64,000 bases of DNA, taken from positions 1 through 64,000 of the forward strand of contig CAKPHO010000005.1 of assembly GCA_934162195.1 (NCBI GenBank), read 5' to 3'. A program made the position numbers and the translations under genes. This stretch comes from an uncultured Bacilli bacterium (GTDB lineage: Bacteria > Bacillota_I > Bacilli_A > RF39 > UBA660). The number at the start of each line of letters is the position of its first letter. The stretch's first letter is position 1. Shown in pieces: positions 8,516 to 17,049 of this stretch. The notes beneath the pieces are model-generated. The model made no database searches, had not been told where the DNA came from, and saw only the letters and a list, made by a program, of their open reading frames with translations.

Positions 8516-10132
8516 ATGAAAAAGAAAGGATTTACTTTAATAGAATTACTAGCGGTAATAGTAGTATTAGCAATAATAGCGTTAATTGCAACCCCAATAG
8601 TAACAAGAGTAATAAGTTCTAGTAAGGATTCTGCTAATAAAATAAGTGCAAGTAATTTTGCGTCTAAAGCAAATGAATATGTAATAGAAGAAAGAATGAA
8701 TGGAAATATAAAAAGTGGCAATATTTTTGATGAAGTATCAGAAAGAATGAATGGTAAGAAACCTACTTCGGGAGTAGTTTATTCTGATGATAATGGAAAC
8801 ATTGCTTTAGCTTTAGTATTTGATAATAGATGTTATACAAAAGAGTATAATAGTGATGAAATAAAAACAGCTGACATTAATGAATGTCATGCTCCAGTAG
8901 ACTATTTAGCTCTTGGAAATACAAATAATGATACAGAATTAACATTCTTTAATGGACCAATTAAAAAAGGTAGCGTTGAAAAAATAATATTTGTAAATAA
9001 CACTAATGTACCTACAGATGCAATAGGAAGTTGGAATGCGAGTGCAAGTGGAGATGGAAAAGTAATTGCTTGGTATAAAGATGAAGATAATAATAGTTTA
9101 TATGAAGTATATATAGGTGAAAATGGTGGAGTAAAAGCTAATCCTGATTCATCTAGATTATTTAGTTATTTTTCAAATTTAGTTAGTTTGGATTTAAAAT
9201 ATCTTGATACATCAAGTGTGACAGATATGTCTTTAATGTTTAATAACTGTTCAAAATTAACTACGCTTGATTTAAGTAGTTTTGATACGTCACAAGTGAC
9301 AAGTATGCGAGGAATGTTTCAATTGTGCACTAATTTAACAGCATTAGATTTAGGAAACTTTAATACTTCCAATGTTACAAGCATGAGGAATATGTTTAAT
9401 GAATGTTCAAGTTTAACTACTTTAGATTTAAGTAATTTTGACACGTCAAATGTTACGACTATGTATGCTATGTTCCAAAAAACTTCAAATTTAACGATGT
9501 TGAATGTAAGTAGTTTTGATACATCGAAAGTAACCGATATGGCTTTTATGTTTAGTAAATGTCTTAATTTGCCAGAATTAGATTTAAGTAATTTTGATAC
9601 TTCAAATGTAACAAATATGAGCGCTATGTTTCAAAGAGATTCTAGTCTTACATCACTAGATGTAAGTAAGTTTAATACATCAAAAGTAACAGATATGTCT
9701 AGAATGTTCAGCTTAGTAAGAAATGTTAAATCATTAGACGTTTCTCACTTTGATACCTCAAAAGTAACTAATATGACTTGGATGTTTAATGAATGCAATA
9801 ATTTAGAATCTTTAAATTTAAAAAGTTTTAATACAAAATTAGTAACAGATATGAGTTATATGTTTGAAAACTGTTATAATTTGACTGATTTAGATTTGAG
9901 CAGTTTTGAAACTAGCAAGTTACAAAATATGGAGCACATGTTTGGTGGTAATTCTAAATTGACAAATATTAATTTATCAAAGGCAACATTTACTGCAGTA
10001 ACTCAATATTCTGAGATGTTTAATGGTTGTGGATTAACTAGTATTGCAGTAAAAGATGATGATGCAAAAACATTTATTGATGCTAGATTAAAAGAGGCAA
10101 ATATTAATATTGAAGCAACAAAAGCAAACTAA
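8516..10132 (+). CDS. Prepilin-like surface protein with BspA/DUF285 repeats (paralog)
   Basis: 538 residues, closely similar over its whole length to the protein at 2925: prepilin signal KKKG^FTLIELLAVIVV, a pilin-like domain with CHAPVDYLALGN, and about eleven 26-residue LDLSxFDTSxVTxMxxMF repeats. The start at 8516 is preferred: GAGGAG lies ten bases upstream, and the upstream ATG at 8486 falls within five bases of a TATAAT. The repeats differ from those of the paralog mainly at exposed positions, as expected for a diversifying surface array. Together the pair brackets the prfB-ftsX operon. Function as an adhesin is inferred. Confidence 0.88.
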   Translation: MKKKGFTLIELLAVIVVLAIIALIATPIVTRVISSSKDSANKISASNFASKANEYVIEERMNGNIKSGNIFDEVSERMNGKKPTSGVVYSDDNGNIALALVFDNRCYTKEYNSDEIKTADINECHAPVDYLALGNTNNDTELTFFNGPIKKGSVEKIIFVNNTNVPTDAIGSWNASASGDGKVIAWYKDEDNNSLYEVYIGENGGVKANPDSSRLFSYFSNLVSLDLKYLDTSSVTDMSLMFNNCSKLTTLDLSSFDTSQVTSMRGMFQLCTNLTALDLGNFNTSNVTSMRNMFNECSSLTTLDLSNFDTSNVTTMYAMFQKTSNLTMLNVSSFDTSKVTDMAFMFSKCLNLPELDLSNFDTSNVTNMSAMFQRDSSLTSLDVSKFNTSKVTDMSRMFSLVRNVKSLDVSHFDTSKVTNMTWMFNECNNLESLNLKSFNTKLVTDMSYMFENCYNLTDLDLSSFETSKLQNMEHMFGGNSKLTNINLSKATFTAVTQYSEMFNGCGLTSIAVKDDDAKTFIDARLKEANINIEATKAN

Positions 10133-10165
10133 AAATTATTTAAGAAAACAATAATTTAATACAAA

Positions 10166-10206
10166 AAATGGAAAGTTTAAAAATGTATGGACTTTTCATT
10201 TTTTTT
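10166..10206 (+). terminator. Intrinsic terminator after second prepilin-BspA gene
   Basis: AAATGGAAAGT pairs with ACTTTTCATTT (one G-T), followed by a T run. Confidence 0.75.
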
Positions 10207-10244
10207 GCTATATAATAAAAATCAATTTTATGGAGGTGATCTTT

Positions 10245-12551
10245 TTGATAAAAACAAACTTGCCAGTTATTTTGTTAAGAGGTCTTATATTGCTTCCAAA
10301 TAACGAAATTAGATTAGAATTTGATAATGATTTAAGCAAAAATATAATTGATGTGTCGGAATTGTTTCATGATAATATGTTACTAGTTGTAAGTTCTTTA
10401 AATCCTCTTGAAGAAATACCTACGGAAAAAGATTTACCTAGTATAGGTGTTGTTTCTAAAATAGTAAATAAGATTGAACTTCCAAATGGCAAAACACGTG
10501 TTATTATAAAAGGTATTAATAGAGCTTATGTAAATGAATATTTAAATTTAAAACATCCTAGTGAAGTTTTAGAATCTATTATAACTAATATTGATGATAA
10601 AGAGATAGATTCTAAAATGGAAAAAATTATGATAAATAAGATAAAAAGAGAACTTGAAATATATATTAAGAAAGTTTCTTATACTAGTAATAGTATTCTT
10701 TCTCTAGTTCCTAATATAAGTAGTTTATCAAAATTAACTGATATAGTTGTTCCTAATATTTTAATTGACAACAATCGCTTGCTTGTTTATTTAAATGAAT
10801 CTGATCCTATGAAAAGAGGGGAGATGATTTTAGAAGATATATATTCTGAAAAAGAATCTTTTGAAATAGAAAAGCAAATCGATTTAAAAGTTAAGAAAAA
10901 TATGGAAGACAGTCAAAAAGAATATCTATTACGTGAAAAGTTAAAGTTAATTAAAGAAGAACTGGGTGATGTTAGTTCCAAAGACGATGAAGTAGAATCT
11001 ATTAGAAAAAAAATAACAAAATTAAAAGCTAATGATAAAGTAAAAGAAAAATTAAATAGTGAATTAAAAAAATATGAATCTTTAAGTCAAGTTTCCCCAG
11101 AAGTAGGTATTACAAAAAATTATATTGATTGGTTATTAGAATTACCTTGGGGTGAGTATACAGCGGATAACTCTGATTTAGACAAAGTGTTAGAATCATT
11201 GAATAGAAGTCATTTTGGGTTAGAAAAAGTAAAGAATAGAATTATAGAATATCTTGCAGTCAAGATTAACGCAGATATGTTAAAAAGTCCAATTATATGT
11301 TTAGTTGGTCCCCCAGGAGTTGGTAAGACAACTTTAGCCCGTAGTATTGCAGAGAGTATAAATCGTAAATTTGTAAAAATTAGTGTTGGTGGGGTTAATG
11401 ATGAAGCTGAAATAAAGGGACATCGTAGGACTTATCTTGGAGCAATGCCAGGAAAGATTATTCAAGCTATGAAAAAAGCAAAATCAAATAATCCCGTATT
11501 TCTAATTGATGAAATAGATAAAATGACTAACAATATAAAAGGAGATCCAGCTAGCGCTTTACTTGAAGTGTTGGATCCAGAACAAAATGAATATTTTGTT
11601 GATAATTTTATTGAAGAAGAGTATGATTTATCAAAGGTTATGTTTATAACTACCGCTAATTCTTTAGATTCGATACCTGGACCACTAAGAGATAGATTAG
11701 AAATTATTGAGCTTAATAGTTATACTGAATATGAGAAAATAGATATAGCTAAGAAACATTTAATTCCTAGTTTGTTGGATAGTCACAACGCTAAAGATAT
11801 AAAGATTTTAGATAGTTCTGTATTAGAAATAATTAGATATTATACTATGGAAGCAGGAGTTAGAAATCTTGAACGTAAATTAGAAGAAGTAATCAGAAAG
11901 ATTATTACAGATAGGTTAAAAAATAAAAAAGAAGATGTGGTTATTGTTGATGATGTTTCTAAGTATCTTGGTAATAGAAAATACAGTTTTGGAAAACTAG
12001 AAAAGAATGAAGTAGGAGTAGTAAATGGTCTTGCTTATACACCTTTTGGTGGGGATATTATTAAAATAGAAGTAAATTATTATAAAGGACATGGTAATTT
12101 AATTTTAACTGGTTCTTTAGGTGATGTTATTAAAGAGAGTGCTCAAATAGCGCTTAGTTATGTAAGATCAAACGCTAGTACTTTTGGTATAGATAGTGAA
12201 AAATTTATTAAAAATGATATACATATTCATATTCCTGATGGTTCTGTTCCTAAAGATGGGCCAAGTGCTGGAATAGCTATTACAACGGCAATTATTTCTT
12301 CTTTATCAAATCGTATAGTAGATTCAAGTTTAGCTTATACTGGAGAAATAACTTTACGAGGTAATATACTTGCAATAGGTGGACTAAAAGAAAAAAGTAT
12401 TGGAGCTTTGAGAAGCGGAATTAAAACGATTTATATACCAGAAGATAATACTAAAGATTTAGAAGAAATTCCTAATGAAATAAAAGAAAGAATAAATTAT
12501 GTAAGTTTTAATAATTATATGGAATTGTTTAAAAATTTAATTAAGAGGTAA
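10245..12551 (+). CDS. lon: ATP-dependent protease Lon
   Basis: 768 residues, typical LonA. An N-terminal substrate-binding domain begins LPVILLRGLILLPN; the AAA+ module has Walker A GPPGVGKTT (about residue 355) and Walker B VFLIDEID; the C-terminal protease domain has the Ser-Lys dyad in DGPSAG (Ser near 674) and GGLKEK (Lys near 715). The start is taken as TTG 10245 because GGAGGTGAT at 10232-10240 is correctly spaced to it; the ATG at 10230 overlaps that site. Lon degrades misfolded and regulatory proteins. In Bacillus lonA lies upstream of the hem-spoVID-ysxE-valS region, the same order as here. Confidence 0.96.
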   Translation: MIKTNLPVILLRGLILLPNNEIRLEFDNDLSKNIIDVSELFHDNMLLVVSSLNPLEEIPTEKDLPSIGVVSKIVNKIELPNGKTRVIIKGINRAYVNEYLNLKHPSEVLESIITNIDDKEIDSKMEKIMINKIKRELEIYIKKVSYTSNSILSLVPNISSLSKLTDIVVPNILIDNNRLLVYLNESDPMKRGEMILEDIYSEKESFEIEKQIDLKVKKNMEDSQKEYLLREKLKLIKEELGDVSSKDDEVESIRKKITKLKANDKVKEKLNSELKKYESLSQVSPEVGITKNYIDWLLELPWGEYTADNSDLDKVLESLNRSHFGLEKVKNRIIEYLAVKINADMLKSPIICLVGPPGVGKTTLARSIAESINRKFVKISVGGVNDEAEIKGHRRTYLGAMPGKIIQAMKKAKSNNPVFLIDEIDKMTNNIKGDPASALLEVLDPEQNEYFVDNFIEEEYDLSKVMFITTANSLDSIPGPLRDRLEIIELNSYTEYEKIDIAKKHLIPSLLDSHNAKDIKILDSSVLEIIRYYTMEAGVRNLERKLEEVIRKIITDRLKNKKEDVVIVDDVSKYLGNRKYSFGKLEKNEVGVVNGLAYTPFGGDIIKIEVNYYKGHGNLILTGSLGDVIKESAQIALSYVRSNASTFGIDSEKFIKNDIHIHIPDGSVPKDGPSAGIAITTAIISSLSNRIVDSSLAYTGEITLRGNILAIGGLKEKSIGALRSGIKTIYIPEDNTKDLEEIPNEIKERINYVSFNNYMELFKNLIKR

Positions 12552-12553
12552 AT

Positions 12554-13207
12554 ATGGAAAAATATTATAATAAAAAGTTATTACAAGCTATTTGCTTTGC
12601 GGATGATGTAAGAATATATTTAGATAAAAATGTATTAACCCCCGCCTTTTTAGAGATGGTTGATCATTTTTTAGCAGATTGTAATTTGGGTGGATTTGTT
12701 AGTGAAAAAATGAGGAAAAATTTGATAGAATTAGCTGATTATCTTAGGTATCATGGACAATCAGATTTAGCAAATGATTTTATTAGATTAACTAATGTGG
12801 CAGAAGTGCGTTACTTTTGTTGGCATGAATTTTTGTATAAAGAATTTGAAAAACGAAGAACTTCATTTAAAGACAAATATGATATTTTTGATGCCGGTAG
12901 TATGAAAGTATTATTTACATCATTAGAGATGGATTATTTAGTTTTGCAATCGTTATTGTGTGATGATGAGACTTTTCTAAATGACTTTGTTCCGGGACTA
13001 ATACTAGATGAATTTTATTTTATTAGTTGCAAAAGAATTATTGAAGAAGTTCCTCAGTTATTCGAAGATGAGAAAACACGTGAAAGAATAATTGCCATTC
13101 ATATGTGTAATAAGAAAATGCAAAAAGAAATAGATGCAGATCAAAAAAGTGATTATAGATCAATAATAAAAACAGGAAAGAAATTAGTAAAAAAAGTGAT
13201 TAAGTAA
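12554..13207 (+). CDS. Conserved hypothetical protein, alpha-helical
   Basis: 217 residues, not recognised. It begins two bases after the lon stop, so it is probably co-translated with lon. The sequence is mostly helical and acidic with several Cys (CFADD, DCNLGG, SCKR, HMCNKK), a central YFCWHEFLYKEFEKR stretch, and a basic C-terminus (KTGKKLVKKVIK). No membrane segment, signal peptide or nucleotide-binding motif is seen. The position suggests a role linked to proteolysis or sporulation, but that is context only. Confidence 0.7.
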   Translation: MEKYYNKKLLQAICFADDVRIYLDKNVLTPAFLEMVDHFLADCNLGGFVSEKMRKNLIELADYLRYHGQSDLANDFIRLTNVAEVRYFCWHEFLYKEFEKRRTSFKDKYDIFDAGSMKVLFTSLEMDYLVLQSLLCDDETFLNDFVPGLILDEFYFISCKRIIEEVPQLFEDEKTRERIIAIHMCNKKMQKEIDADQKSDYRSIIKTGKKLVKKVIK

Positions 13208-13255
13208 CATAATTGCTTTTTTTTGTCATATAAATTTAATGAACAGGAGGAAGTT

Positions 13256-13969
13256 ATGAAAAAAATAATACCTTTTAATAAAGAAATGTTATTTAATGAT
13301 AATGTATTTGAAATAACAAGTATATCTTTAGAACACGATCTTAAAGTAAGTGATAATAACCTTATAAGTGGTAAATTTTATATAAATGGTGAATATAAAA
13401 TATCTGATGTAAGTACTAATACGGAGGTGTTTAAATTTGAATTACCGTGTGACATTAATATAGATTCCAGATATATTTTAGATAATGTAAAGATTGATAT
13501 AGATGATTTTTATTATGAAGTTATTAATTCAAATATATTAAAAATTAGTATTGATGTTTTAATAGACCGTTTAGAGGAAAAAAAAGAAATAGAACCAGAT
13601 TTAGAAGAAATAAAAATAGATGATAATCCTGCAGACAGAGTAGATTCTATTGAAATTAAAACAAATTCAATTGAAGAATTAGAAAAAGATTTAGAAAGAG
13701 AAAGTGATGATATGGAAACTTTAGAAAAAGAAAGATGTATTGAAGATGAAGATATAAGTAGTGTTAAATCAATTTTTGGTAATTTTACTGATACTACTGA
13801 AACATATAAAACATATAAAGTATATATTGTTCGTGAAGGAGATAATTTAGAAAACATTATTCAAAAATATTCAGTATCTAAAGAAATATTAGAAAAATAT
13901 AATAATGTTAATGAAATTAATATTGGAGATAAAATAATAATTCCTAGTTTATCAAATGAAAAAAATTAA
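13256..13969 (+). CDS. spoVID: SpoVID-like spore coat morphogenetic protein with LysM
   Basis: 237 residues: an N-terminal beta-rich domain (~1-110) resembling the SpoVID N-terminus, an acidic linker (~115-180, E/D/K-rich), and a C-terminal LysM motif (YIVREGDNLENIIQKYSVS ... NIGDKIIIPS). Start 13256 follows CAGGAGGAAGTT. In Bacillus SpoVID tethers the coat to the forespore and lies next to ysxE and near valS; the same order is seen here, which supports the call more than sequence similarity alone. It is much shorter than Bacillus SpoVID (about 575 residues), the linker being compact. It overlaps the next gene by 14 bases. An alternative is a generic LysM protein. Confidence 0.65.
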   Translation: MKKIIPFNKEMLFNDNVFEITSISLEHDLKVSDNNLISGKFYINGEYKISDVSTNTEVFKFELPCDINIDSRYILDNVKIDIDDFYYEVINSNILKISIDVLIDRLEEKKEIEPDLEEIKIDDNPADRVDSIEIKTNSIEELEKDLERESDDMETLEKERCIEDEDISSVKSIFGNFTDTTETYKTYKVYIVREGDNLENIIQKYSVSKEILEKYNNVNEINIGDKIIIPSLSNEKN

Positions 13970-14855
13970 TGATTTATTAAGGGAGTATTCAATAAAACCT
14001 CTTAGGTACACAAAAGAAGGTAGAACGGTTATTATTGATACTGATGACAAAAAATTTGTTATAAAAGAAAAGCTTAATAAAGATTTAAAAATTTATAATT
14101 ATCTAGCTTCTAGAAATTTTAATTATTACCCGCGTACTATTAATAGTAGTAGTGATGATTATCAAATAATGGAATATATAGAGCAGTATGATATACCTGA
14201 TGAACAAAAAATAATTGATTTAATTGACTTGGTTGCGTTATTACATAATAAGACTACACATTTTAAAGAAATAACAGAAGATGATTATAAAGAAATATAT
14301 GAAGATATTTCTAATAACATAATTTATTTAAATAGTTATTATAACGATTTAATAAATATTATTGATACAAAGGTTTATCCTAGTCCAAGTGAGTATTTAC
14401 TAGCTAGAAATATAAGTAAAATATTTGCTTCGTTAAAGTACGCTGAACATGAATTAAAAGAGTGGTATGAAATAGTAAAAAAAACTAATAAAAAAAGATT
14501 GGTTGTTCTTCACAACAATCTTGATTTAAGTCATTTTTTAAGAAATAATAATTCTTATTTAATTAGTTGGGAAAAAGCTAAAGTGGATATGCCAATATTT
14601 GATCTTTATAAACTGTATAAAAAAGTGGGTCTTGATTTTGAATTTACTGAAATACTAAAAAGATATGAAAAAAATTATCCTCTTTTGAGAGAAGAGCAAA
14701 AACTATTATTTATTTTAATGGCATTACCTGATAAGGTTGAATTAGATAATAATGAATATGAAAATACTAAAAAGGTGGGAAAGATGGTAGATTTGGTATA
14801 CAAAACAGAAATGATTATTTCACCATATTATTCTGAAGAAGGAAAAACAAAATAA
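13956..14855 (+). CDS. ysxE: YsxE/CotS-like spore coat kinase-fold protein
   Basis: 299 residues with an aminoglycoside-phosphotransferase-like kinase fold. The N-lobe has KFVIKEKL (the presumed ATP-lysine region) and the C-lobe has VVLHNNLDLSHFL in the position of the catalytic loop, where the usual HxD is replaced by HNNLD; a DFG-like position reads ISWEKAKVDMP. These are the features of the YsxE/CotS family, associated with the spore coat in Bacillus and often catalytically unorthodox. Translation is coupled to the spoVID-like gene, and the spoVID-ysxE pair upstream of valS matches Bacillus order. Confidence 0.75.
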   Translation: MKKINDLLREYSIKPLRYTKEGRTVIIDTDDKKFVIKEKLNKDLKIYNYLASRNFNYYPRTINSSSDDYQIMEYIEQYDIPDEQKIIDLIDLVALLHNKTTHFKEITEDDYKEIYEDISNNIIYLNSYYNDLINIIDTKVYPSPSEYLLARNISKIFASLKYAEHELKEWYEIVKKTNKKRLVVLHNNLDLSHFLRNNNSYLISWEKAKVDMPIFDLYKLYKKVGLDFEFTEILKRYEKNYPLLREEQKLLFILMALPDKVELDNNEYENTKKVGKMVDLVYKTEMIISPYYSEEGKTK

Positions 14856-14999
14856 AACAAGGAAGATAAGAATTAGGAGAATATTAAATCGTGTTAAAAT
14901 GAAAAAAGTAATAATTATTTGATAGATTAAAATAATTGCTAGTATACAAGAACAAAGACACCATTTACCACGATTTCTAAACCAATTATTATTATACAT
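14820..14999 (-). CDS. Possible small membrane protein (59 aa), antisense overlap
   Basis: This short minus-strand frame has a good site (GGTGATTTT directly before ATG 14999) and encodes MYNNNWFRNRGKWCLC followed by two hydrophobic stretches separated by FFILTRFN, ending in FFRIIW. Its last 12 codons overlap the end of the ysxE-like gene on the other strand. Cys and Trp clustering near the N-terminus is unusual. No promoter was found. It may be a chance frame in AT-rich DNA. Confidence 0.3.
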   Translation of the reverse strand: MYNNNWFRNRGKWCLCSCILAIILIYQIIITFFILTRFNILLILIFLVLFCFSFFRIIW

Positions 15000-15046
15000 A
15001 AAATCACCTATAATAGTTTATGTAAATAATAAAAATATGTATGTAC

Positions 15047-15077
15047 AAAAGAATTCGTTTAAATTCTTTTTTTTTTT
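15047..15077 (+). terminator. Intrinsic terminator, lon/ysxE side
   Basis: AAAAGAATT pairs with AATTCTTTT, continuing into an 11-base T run. The 192-base gap since the ysxE stop otherwise holds only the possible small minus-strand frame. Confidence 0.6.
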
Positions 15078-15124
15078 ATTAAAATATTATATAATGGTTA
15101 TAGTAATGATAATAGAGGTGACTT

Positions 15125-16762
15125 ATGAAGAATAATAAGGGTTTTGCAATAAGTAGTGTTGTTTATGCAATGCTAATCCTTTTTTTAGGACTTATCTTAT
15201 TAATTTTAGGAAATTTAGCTAGCAGAAAAGCTATGTTCGATAAAGAAAAAAATGAGATACTTATGAGATTTAATAATTACGGATCTAGTAAAAAATTTGA
15301 AAATGGTGAAGTGGTATACTTTAATGTGACGTCAGGAGAATTATGTTCGTCATCAGAATATACAGAAACCCAAAGTAATACAGGGGTAAAAGAAGGGTGT
15401 ATGAAGTTTTATGCTTTCAATGATGATGGAAAAAATAAAGTAAATTTAATATTAGACCATAATACCACACAATATGCGGCATGGAATTCAAGTGGAAGTA
15501 ATTCAAGTGGTCCAAAAGATTTGTTAGACCAATTAAAAGCAGATACAAGATTATGGAAAGGAACAGAACCCCCATCAAACTATACGATGGATCAAACAAT
15601 ACAGAAAAGTAATGCAAATTATAAAATTAATTATAGTACATATAAAGCAAGATTAATAACGGCTCAAGAAATAGCTAAAATAACTGGTTATAAAGAATGG
15701 GATGAAAAAAGTAGTACTAATGTATATTATTTTGATACCAAAACATCATCACCAAGTCCTACCTGCAAAAGTGGAAACACAACTGGATGCAAATATGGAT
15801 GGTTATATGACAGAACATACACAAGTTGTATAGATTATGGATGCTTGAATAATTCAAATGTATATATGATTGGTTATTGGACCGCATCATCATATAGTAA
15901 TTCATCTAGTAGTGCATGGTATGTAAATTATGGTGGCTTTGTGGTTAGTGGTGGTGTTAGTACAACAAATTATTTTGGTGTTCGTCCGGTTATAGAAGTA
16001 TTAAAATCAAAATTAGTAAAAACATATGCCAATGGAGAAGTAGTATATTTTAATGTAGATAATGGAACAAAATGTACATCCAGTGAAGCAGTAAGTACAA
16101 CAGGAACAAAGAGTGGATGTATGAAATTCTATGCCTTTAATGATGTTGGAAAAGATACAGTAAATTTAATCTTAGATCATAATACAACAGCAACAGTAGC
16201 ATGGAATAATACATATAAAAATGATAGTGGTAGCATAGCCAATGCTAAAGGTCCAAAAGAATTATTAGACAAATTAAAAAGTGATACATCATCATGGAAA
16301 GGAACAATAACGCCAGCAAATTATACAATGGATCAATCAAATCAACCAAGCAATGCAAAATATACAATAGATTATAGTAGTTATAAAGCAAGATTAATAA
16401 CAGCACATGAAATAGCTCAAATAACAGGAAATACGACATGGGATGAAAAGACTGCAAATAATATTTATTATTTAGACAGCAAAACAACTACTGCAAGTGC
16501 CACATGTAAAAGTGGGAATACAAGTGGATGTAGTTATGGTTGGCTATATGATAGAACATCTACTTCATGTACAACATATGGATGTTTAAATAATTCAGAT
16601 AAAGAAACACACGGTTATTGGACTGCCTCTTCTCGTGCCGGCTACTATAGCCTCGCTTGGCGCGTGGGCAACGATGCTTACGTGAGCAGCGACGGCGTTT
16701 TCAATTCAAGCAGCGAAGGTGTGCGCCCAGTTATAACTGTCTTGAAATCTAGCCTTATATAA
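15125..16762 (+). CDS. Pilin-like protein with two tandem DUF6273/C-type-lectin-like domains
   Basis: 545 residues. The N-terminus MKNNKG^FAISSVVYAML resembles a prepilin signal but lacks the Glu at +5; a long hydrophobic helix follows to ~30. Two tandem ~240-residue domains follow (about residues 58-298 and 302-545), each starting NGEVVYFNV, containing GCMKFYAFND, YKARLITAxEIAxITG, GWLYDRT and CLNNS, and ending GYWTAS...AW.V...GVRPVI.VLKS. The fold at the end is like DUF6273/Fib_succ_major, related to C-type lectins. The second copy's last 35 variable codons (16622-16726) are abruptly GC-rich, unlike the first copy. TATAAT lies at 15090-15095, SD GAGGTGA. Surface display is inferred. Confidence 0.85.
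   Translation: MKNNKGFAISSVVYAMLILFLGLILLILGNLASRKAMFDKEKNEILMRFNNYGSSKKFENGEVVYFNVTSGELCSSSEYTETQSNTGVKEGCMKFYAFNDDGKNKVNLILDHNTTQYAAWNSSGSNSSGPKDLLDQLKADTRLWKGTEPPSNYTMDQTIQKSNANYKINYSTYKARLITAQEIAKITGYKEWDEKSSTNVYYFDTKTSSPSPTCKSGNTTGCKYGWLYDRTYTSCIDYGCLNNSNVYMIGYWTASSYSNSSSSAWYVNYGGFVVSGGVSTTNYFGVRPVIEVLKSKLVKTYANGEVVYFNVDNGTKCTSSEAVSTTGTKSGCMKFYAFNDVGKDTVNLILDHNTTATVAWNNTYKNDSGSIANAKGPKELLDKLKSDTSSWKGTITPANYTMDQSNQPSNAKYTIDYSSYKARLITAHEIAQITGNTTWDEKTANNIYYLDSKTTTASATCKSGNTSGCSYGWLYDRTSTSCTTYGCLNNSDKETHGYWTASSRAGYYSLAWRVGNDAYVSSDGVFNSSSEGVRPVITVLKSSLI
15881..15985 (+). other. Variable block of domain 1 (AT-rich homolog)
   Basis: 35 codons between the YWT Trp and the RPV motif of the first domain, the same length as the two GC-rich blocks. 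GC is about 36% by my count and most codons end in T. It serves as an internal control for the block at 16622. Confidence 0.6.
16622..16726 (+). other. Candidate DGR variable region (VR) in domain 2
   Basis: 35 codons after GGTTATTGG and before CCAGTTATAACTGTC. GC is about 59% by my count against roughly 30-36% around it. Codons are mostly NNC with scrambled first and second positions, but GCT TGG and GTG are shared with the block at 61146. It encodes the surface loops of the C-terminal lectin-like fold. A perfect 12-bp palindrome CAGTTATAACTG (16728-16739) follows. Confidence 0.6.
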
Positions 16763-16772
16763 AATAAAAAGA

Positions 16773-16802
16773 TTGACATTACAAAATAAAATGATATATA
16801 AT
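16773..16802 (+). promoter_or_regulatory. valS promoter
   Basis: TTGACA (16773-16778), 18-bp spacer, TATAAT (16797-16802). Confidence 0.8.
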
Positions 16803-16808
16803 AGTCAC

Positions 16809-17027
16809 ATAAAAACTTTGAGCTTGAGGAGTAAACTAAAGCGTTTTAAAGAGAGTCTATGGTTGGTGGAAATAGATAAATTAATTAGTTGAAGGTAGCA
16901 AGCTAGTTGAATATCTAAGTAAATAGGATATTACGTATATTATGCGTTAAATAATTAAGGTGTAGAAATACATAAATTAAGGTGGTACCACGTAAACTCA
17001 CGTCCTTATCTGGGATGTGAGTTTTTT
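16809..17027 (+). promoter_or_regulatory. Valine T-box leader
   Basis: The T-box AAGGTGGTACCACG lies at 16979-16992 and the stem I apical GGTTGGTGGAAA region at 16861. The specifier loop reads GAAG-GTA-GC with Val codon GTA at 16895-16897. The terminator AACTCACGTCC (16995-17005) pairs with GGGATGTGAGTT (17012-17023) plus T6. Uncharged tRNA-Val would stabilise the antiterminator and switch on valS. Confidence 0.93.
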
Positions 17028-17049
17028 ATATTTTAATAGGAGGAATATT

